Below, one piece after another: positions 7,899-8,883 of a DNA stretch of 8,883 bases. The position numbers and the translations under genes are program-made. Source of the stretch: an uncultured Verrucomicrobiota bacterium (GTDB lineage: Bacteria > Verrucomicrobiota > Verrucomicrobiia > Limisphaerales > SXTU01). Numbering within the stretch: the stretch's first letter is position 1; each line of letters starts with the position of its first letter. The DNA is taken from NCBI GenBank assembly GCA_903863315.1, contig CAIPBN010000776.1:1-8883 (forward strand), given 5' to 3'. The notes under the pieces were generated by a model that had not been told where the DNA came from, made no database searches, and worked only from the letters and a program-made list of their open reading frames with translations.

Positions 7899-7982
7899 TC
7901 ACGCCATTCGCAGCAGATACGCCTGTTCCGGCGCGCCCAGCATCCGATAGCCCCCGCCCGCTGTCCGTTGCTTCGGAGCGCC
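7899..7982 (-). pseudogene. Possible remnant of a gene 3' end
   Basis: A 27-codon open stretch ends in TGA at 7899-7901 and is bounded upstream by an in-frame TGA at 7983-7985. Its last residues read GYRMLGAPEQAYLLRMA, a natural-looking helical C-terminus. About three quarters of its codons end in G or C, as in neighbouring genes. There is no plausible complete gene in this frame, so it may be the leftover tail of a decayed gene. I do not recognise the parent protein. Chance is a real alternative at this length. Confidence 0.22.
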
Positions 7983-8003
7983 TCATTCCCCAACTACCCA
8001 TAG

Positions 8004-8123
8004 CAGACGGTCTGGCACCGCTCGTGCGACCGCTGCCGCGCGATGAGCGACCAGATTGTGGGCTACCTCCGCCAGTGCCTCGACGAGAACCACCGCGCGG
8101 ACTGCGCACTGGTGGTGAGCTAA
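8004..8123 (+). pseudogene. Short coding-like stretch, small ORF or gene remnant
   Basis: Between TAG at 8001 and TAA at 8121 lie 39 sense codons, 37 of which end in G or C, a strong coding-like bias. An ATG at 8043 would give a 26-residue peptide beginning MSDQIVGYLRQCLDENHRAD; the upstream part includes CDRC. No ribosome binding site precedes the ATG. It could be a small gene, or the 3' remnant of a larger gene cut by the TAG at 8001, because the same frame stays open further upstream. I recognise no family. With the surrounding GC at 65-70%, G/C-ending codons are less telling than they would be elsewhere. Confidence 0.25.
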
Positions 8124-8210
8124 TGCAGTTCGCAGGATGCGCGCCCCGCAGGCGGGCTGTCGCGTTCCACCAGTTAAGCTGTTCTCCTTCGCTTGCGGAA
8201 AGCCTCAGCA

Positions 8211-8269
8211 CCGGACCAGTCGGCAATGAAGCGCTTCCGCTAACGGATGCTCGGCTTCACCGACTGCGG
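8211..8269. repeat. Bulged inverted repeat at the 3' end of the low-GC gene
   Basis: Nested arms are CAGTCGG (8217-8223) with CCGACTG (8260-8266), TGAAGC (8227-8232) with GCTTCA (8254-8259), and TCCG (8236-8239) with CGGA (8244-8247) around a CTAA loop. Bases 8224-8226 bulge on one side, and short unpaired stretches separate the two inner stems. Inside lies a perfect 10-base palindrome, GAAGCGCTTC (8228-8237). The structure overlaps the stop codon of the minus-strand gene (8257-8259). No T run follows on either strand, so it is not a standard intrinsic terminator. Confidence 0.55.
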
Positions 8270-8883
8270 AATAGCCACTCTTCTAGTTTTCCATCTTGCC
8301 CAAAAGTCAGATAAAGCACCGAGAACCTACTGTGCATATCTGGCACTGATTTTGTTGGGTGCGGCGAATACGCAACGAACAGCCGGCCGTCACGGATTGC
8401 ACTTCGTGATGGTTCGGATTGGAACAACGACAACACCTCATTTGTTCCCATGCCCGCCTTTAGAGTAGCAGCATGCGACTTTAGCGCGGCCAGCCGCACG
8501 GCTGTCTTTGCATCCAGCTCTCCTTGCTCGTGCAAGTATGCCTGGATTGCGGTCTCATTGACTGGCTTCCGTGAAACGATCGTGACTCTGCGACCTCCCA
8601 GAGAAACCTCGTTGGTTTTTGCTGAGGCATATGAAGGCTCATCCTTAAACCAACTGTTTGTTCGGATGCTGTTCGTCGAGTTGAACTCTCTCTTCCTTAA
8701 TAAAATCTCGTCGCGTGACTTGCGGTCAAATAAGGCTTTGCTTTCTCTGCTCTGTGCGAACGACTGCGAATGAGTAGTGGCACCTGCGCCACCTGTAACG
8801 AGCATAGCGTCCTCTCGTCCAGCGTGCGGGCTACCAGAGCCATCAAGTCCACCGGATACCTTGTGGTCAGTCGGGTCCCCCAA
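8257..8883 (-). CDS. Uncharacterised protein with BamE/SmpA-like C-terminus, 5' end uncertain
   Basis: The frame is open from the right edge to TGA at 8257, giving at least 208 codons; the gene may start outside the window. A good internal start is ATG at 8805, giving 182 residues, because AGAGGA lies just upstream at ribosome-binding distance. I do not recognise the full protein. The first ~110 residues (from that ATG) are polar, rich in Ser, Arg, Lys and Glu, with a helical stretch at ~84-116. The last ~70 residues (LKAGMGTNEVLSLFQSEP, then RLFVAYS, then FSVLYLTFGQDGKLEEWLF) follow the pattern of BamE/SmpA-type domains: a GMxxxEV helix, an aromatic strand, and a final strand with DGKL. This resemblance is an inference from pattern. 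No signal peptide or lipobox is seen, unlike true BamE. The gene is near 47% GC in the rows I counted, against about 65-75% for its neighbours, which suggests a different origin. Confidence 0.7.
   Translation of the reverse strand: MGDPTDHKVSGGLDGSGSPHAGREDAMLVTGGAGATTHSQSFAQSRESKALFDRKSRDEILLRKREFNSTNSIRTNSWFKDEPSYASAKTNEVSLGGRRVTIVSRKPVNETAIQAYLHEQGELDAKTAVRLAALKSHAATLKAGMGTNEVLSLFQSEPSRSAIRDGRLFVAYSPHPTKSVPDMHSRFSVLYLTFGQDGKLEEWLFRSR

Larger units (their letters stand above)
7688..8256. other. Intergenic region without a complete gene
   Basis: This ~570-base stretch separates the start of the GH42 gene from the 3' end of the next minus-strand gene, so it must contain the GH42 promoter; I could not pick one out with confidence. 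No long frame looks coding: the open frames that cross it on both strands are Arg/Pro/Ser/Gly-rich and match nothing I recognise. It holds two short coding-like remnants (7899-7982 minus, 8004-8123 plus) and most of a bulged hairpin (8211-8269). GC is very high around 7920-8000 and falls sharply beyond about 8280. Confidence 0.5.

Noticed and set aside
8117..8179. Possible integron attC site on the minus strand, with GCTTAAC (8173-8179) matching the RYYYAAC core
   Set aside because: The partner core is only a degenerate ATTAGCT rather than GTTRRRY, and the bases between do not form a convincing L-box stem. No integrase gene is in view.
8211..8269. Hairpin as a rho-independent terminator for the low-GC gene
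   Set aside because: No run of T residues follows the stem on either strand, and the stem overlaps the stop codon.
7265..8314. 349-codon plus-strand open frame running from inside GH42 to the low-GC gene
   Set aside because: Its first half is antisense to GH42 and the rest is Arg/Pro/Ser-rich with no recognisable domain. The GH42 start lies within it.

Overview
The window looks like a fragment of a GC-rich Verrucomicrobiota chromosome, probably of the Pedosphaera/Limisphaerales kind. This placement is inference. It rests on a giant secreted protein built from NHL, Ig-like, SBBP and LamG modules, a short DUF721 protein, a cytoplasmic GH42 enzyme, and high G/C at third codon positions. No rRNA, tRNA, CRISPR array or insertion sequence was seen.

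Layout. (1) Bases 1-4089, minus strand: one uninterrupted reading frame of 1363 codons that runs off the left edge. It encodes a Sec-exported mosaic protein: signal peptide, six NHL repeats, two Ig-like domains, about six SBBP repeats, a LamG-type domain, a third Ig-like domain, then the start of what looks like a DUF1080-type domain. (2) Bases 4096-4324: a divergent intergenic region. (3) Bases 4325-5200, plus strand: an atypical SDR-family NAD(P)-binding protein (YeeZ-like). (4) Bases 5201-5256: a convergent junction holding a rho-independent terminator nested inside a perfect 12-bp inverted repeat made of 7-bp-spaced CGTAA/TTACG units. (5) Minus strand, an overlapping gene pair: a GH42 beta-galactosidase homologue (7687-5645) followed by a DUF721/DciA-like protein (5667-5257). 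(6) Bases 7688-8256: no complete gene, only two short coding-like remnants and a bulged hairpin. (7) Bases 8257-8883, minus strand: a low-GC gene of unknown function, incomplete or of uncertain start, with a BamE/SmpA-like C-terminus.

How they fit together: the surface mosaic protein and the GH42 enzyme suggest glycan binding and turnover, but the genes do not form an obvious single pathway. The SDR and mosaic genes are divergent. The GH42 and DUF721 genes are probably co-transcribed. I see no convincing new multi-gene system. The points most worth a second look are the loss of the usual GH42 acid/base glutamate, the CGTAA/TTACG element, the compositional break near 8270, and the slippage-prone C8 tract inside the giant gene.
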